From an uncultured Bacteroidia bacterium (GTDB lineage Bacteria; Bacteroidota; Bacteroidia; Bacteroidales; UBA932): a stretch of DNA of 53,709 nucleotides. The stretch lies in NCBI GenBank assembly GCA_902774155.1, contig CACYHF010000029.1, positions 1 through 53,709 of the forward strand, given 5' to 3'. The notes beneath the pieces were generated by a model. It searched no databases and had not been told where the DNA came from. It saw nothing but the letters and a program-made list of their open reading frames with translations. How positions within the stretch are numbered: position 1 is the first letter of the stretch; every line of letters starts with the position of its first letter. The position numbers and the translations under genes are program-made. Below, one piece after another: positions 51,745 to 53,709 of the stretch.

Positions 51745-52608
51745 GATACCCAATAGTCGGCTGATTTGTGTTTTGGGAACGGAAAAGCGTCGGGCCAGGG
51801 AACGGGCTAATACCAGCAGGGTCTTATTGTCCAGTTGCTGCCAACTAGCCACGTGGTATTCGTGCTGGCAGATAGCCTGGATCTTTTCCTGCATTTCTCC
51901 GTCCGTATAAGTTATTCTTTCCGGTAGTCCATGGGCAGTATGAACGATGGATTCTACATCATAGGAGCGGATCCGGTCAAAAAAACGTATGCTGTCGGTC
52001 ACCCGCTTCTCTACCAGATCATATGCCACGAAGAAACGGTTTAGGATTCTTCCGTTCATATGCTCCCATTCATCCGGAACCGTGATATGAGATTGCAGAA
52101 GGGCTTTTTTCTCTTTTAGCATCATAGTGCCGAAAGGCAAACCACGCACATAGTCCCGCCATGGGTTGAAATAGACATCTGCTGAATTCCAGGCAAAAGC
52201 ATAGGGAGAGGCCACGCGGGCCTTGTATGGATTCCGCAGAATGTAGGCAATCTCGTTCAGAAACATACGCTCATCGGTAACGGCTGACACATCGCAAGCG
52301 TTTTCAGAAAGCACGCCGGTTACACCGTACCGCTGCCGGAGCATAATACGGAGCCGGCGCACAATCCCTGAATAATAAGCTAGGCAATCCCGGAACTTCC
52401 CTTTGAGAAGTAAGTGTAAATGATTGCTCATCAGTGAGTAACAAAGTAATTTTACCGGATGCTGCAAGGTGGCGAGCGCCAGGGCGTTGACTCCGTAATC
52501 ATAATCATCCGCAGTGCGGAAAAGCAATGTCTTCTCCAGGTGGTCCATCGTGAACTGGAATACACCTTCCTGGCCGTTATACGGATCTTGAAATTCAGTG
52601 GGTCTCAT
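51742..52608 (-). CDS. REP-associated tyrosine transposase (RAYT, Y1/HUH family)
   Basis: Protein of 288 residues. The HUH signature is MSNHLHLLLKG, preceded by VKLLCYSLM. The catalytic Tyr region is probably CLAYYSGIVRRLR or EIAYILRNPYKARV, as in IS200/IS605-like transposases. Single-copy members next to hairpin repeats are RAYTs, thought to spread REP sequences by nicking one DNA strand. The C-terminal half (to RRFSVPKTQISRLLGI) looks like a helix-turn-helix (RSLARRFSVPKTQISRLL), perhaps for repeat recognition. The ATG at 52608 is used because the upstream extension is poor in charge and runs into the region between the divergent genes. Confidence 0.85.
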   Translation of the reverse strand: MRPTEFQDPYNGQEGVFQFTMDHLEKTLLFRTADDYDYGVNALALATLQHPVKLLCYSLMSNHLHLLLKGKFRDCLAYYSGIVRRLRIMLRQRYGVTGVLSENACDVSAVTDERMFLNEIAYILRNPYKARVASPYAFAWNSADVYFNPWRDYVRGLPFGTMMLKEKKALLQSHITVPDEWEHMNGRILNRFFVAYDLVEKRVTDSIRFFDRIRSYDVESIVHTAHGLPERITYTDGEMQEKIQAICQHEYHVASWQQLDNKTLLVLARSLARRFSVPKTQISRLLGI

Positions 52609-52745
52609 CTTTTTTTCGATTAAGATAAGGTGAATCCCCTTACTGGTAGCGGATTGAAAAAATATTGATAGAAAAACGGGATTCTGTCCGTCTATAATAT
52701 AGTAGTATGAAAAAATTTTGTACATTCGTAAAAAATACAACTGAC

Positions 52746-53597
52746 ATGAAAGCTACTAGCAAACTGGCCAAATCCTCCTGGATAGCCCTTATCAGCACCG
52801 CCCTGGTGATTTTTATCATGGCCTCCTGCTGCACCACCATTGACTCCGCGTCGGTGGGCATCAAATTCAAGAAGTGGAGTTCCAACGCAGAACTTCGCGG
52901 TGGTGTGGAGGGCACCTGCCGGGGCTGGGTATGGTACAACCCCATCACGGAAAGCATTTTTGAGTATCCCACCTTTATCCAGCGTGTCACCTATGAGCCC
53001 TTTACGGTGAACCCCAAGGACGCAGCCATCTTTTCTATGACGCCCACCCTGGCCTACCAGATTGATGAGTCCAAGGCCGTGGATATCTTTGTAAAGTACC
53101 GTAAACCGGTCCGGGAGCTGGAAATGGGTTACATCAACACCTGCATCTTCGAGGCCTACCGCACTTGCGCCAACAATTACACCTCAGACGAACTGATGGC
53201 CAACCGGGCCAAGTTCGAGAACGAAGTCCGCGCCCGCCTGGATGAATCTATGAATCAGGAAGGTTTCATCGTGCGGGAGTTTACCACCAAGATAGACCCG
53301 CCGGCATCCCTCACCGCGGCCATCAATGCCAAGAACGAAGCCGTCCAGAATGCCCTCAAGGCCGAAAACAAGGTAAAGGAAGCCGAGGCTGAAGCTAAGA
53401 TTGCCATCGCCAAGGCCAAAGGTCAGGCCGAAGCCCAGAAGATCCAGGGCGACGGTGAAGCCTACTACAACCGGGTAGTGGCCGCCTCTCTGAACGCCTT
53501 GATAGTCCAGCAGTATGCCATCGAGAAGTGGAACGGTGAACTGCCCCAGTACAACGGCTCCGGCGCTCTTCCGTTCATCAACCTGGGCAGCAAATAA
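52746..53597 (+). CDS. SPFH/prohibitin-family membrane protein
   Basis: Protein of 283 residues. The N-terminal membrane segment SSWIALISTALVIFIMASCC also resembles a lipobox. The Band 7/SPFH domain follows (VGIKFKKWSSNAELRGG, TYEPFTVNPKDAAIFSMTPTLAYQI), then a long coiled coil rich in Ala, Glu and Lys (AENKVKEAEAEAKIAIAKAKGQAEAQKIQGDGEA, shown as a motif range 200-240). Such proteins form large rings in the membrane and act as scaffolds for proteases and other complexes. ATG 52746 is preferred; a start 13 codons upstream would weaken the N-terminal signal. TACATTCG about 15-30 bases upstream is a one-mismatch -7 box. Confidence 0.88.
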   Translation: MKATSKLAKSSWIALISTALVIFIMASCCTTIDSASVGIKFKKWSSNAELRGGVEGTCRGWVWYNPITESIFEYPTFIQRVTYEPFTVNPKDAAIFSMTPTLAYQIDESKAVDIFVKYRKPVRELEMGYINTCIFEAYRTCANNYTSDELMANRAKFENEVRARLDESMNQEGFIVREFTTKIDPPASLTAAINAKNEAVQNALKAENKVKEAEAEAKIAIAKAKGQAEAQKIQGDGEAYYNRVVAASLNALIVQQYAIEKWNGELPQYNGSGALPFINLGSK

Positions 53598-53643
53598 GCG
53601 CCGTCAGCGCGTGCGGGCTTTTGTGTTTCCGTAACTTGCTAAT

Positions 53644-53709
53644 TAACAAACATTTACAAGAATAGAAAATCCCGTGCCCCTGTTTTTGAGGGGGTGCGGG
53701 ATTTCTTGT
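53644..53709. repeat. REP-type hairpin repeat, right copy (at window edge)
   Basis: The reverse complement of 51679-51744 over all 66 bases. It starts 47 bases after the SPFH stop and runs to the last base of the window, so its true end is not visible. Together the two copies frame the transposase and SPFH genes in inverted orientation. Confidence 0.9.

Noticed and set aside
1-53709. tRNA, rRNA, CRISPR arrays and prophage genes
   Set aside because: Looked for and not seen; the only recombination genes are the recombinase fused to SusC and the RAYT.

Overview
The window (53.7 kb, GC-rich) comes from an uncultured member of the Bacteroidales. The evidence is two SusC/SusD pairs, many lipoprotein-anchored glycoside hydrolases, Bacteroidetes-type promoter boxes (TAnnTTTG) in front of several genes, and the recQ, FKBP isomerase, dnaG, metG and M16 peptidase genes typical of the order. 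I saw no rRNA, tRNA or CRISPR array.

Layout. (1) 1-23273, minus strand: a polysaccharide-degradation operon of ten genes, transcribed right to left. It holds two paralogous alkaline-phosphatase-superfamily phosphodiesterases, GH92, GH3, GH106, a GH78-GH3 fusion, a GH127-GH43 fusion, a GH16-DUF1080 fusion, GH27 and a WbsX/GH99-like enzyme cut by the window edge. Most junctions are ATGA overlaps, so the genes are probably translated together. The mix points to a complex plant-type glycan with rhamnose, arabinofuranose, galactose and beta-glucose; the GH92 and the phosphodiesterases suggest mannose and phosphate linkages. This substrate is inferred. (2) 23324-23994: a higBA-type toxin-antitoxin pair. 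(3) 24205-36608: a nearly palindromic locus with two divergent SusC-SusD arms. The left arm (minus) ends in a beta-helix lipoprotein. Between the arms lies a tyrosine recombinase whose frame runs without a stop into the left SusC, opposite a promoter plus signal peptide that feeds the right SusC. A 211-bp inverted repeat bounds this 1.2-kb central segment and keeps the reading frame on both sides. I read it as an invertible switch in which one promoter and signal peptide can serve either SusC/SusD arm, while the recombinase is fused to the silent one. (4) 36697-40198: a GH20 hexosaminidase whose N-terminus carries a copy of the GH27 C-terminus, a frameshifted helical-repeat gene, and a Tat-exported Gfo/Idh/MocA oxidoreductase. 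(5) 40292-51525: mostly housekeeping genes: a small exported protein, M16 peptidase, recQ, FKBP, a DUF3127 protein, a small membrane protein, dnaG, metG and psuG. (6) 51679-53709: a REP-type hairpin repeat present as two identical inverted 66-bp copies, one adjoining a REP-associated (RAYT) transposase gene, and an SPFH/prohibitin gene.

The degradative operon and the SusC/D importers probably cooperate: binding and uptake at the surface, then stepwise removal of terminal sugars in the periplasm. No sensor-regulator (HTCS or ECF sigma/anti-sigma) lies in the window, so the DNA inversion may itself be a main control of the importers. Small palindromic repeats occur throughout, several inserted in frame inside essential genes (metG, dnaG) and in the M16 peptidase and GH106 genes.
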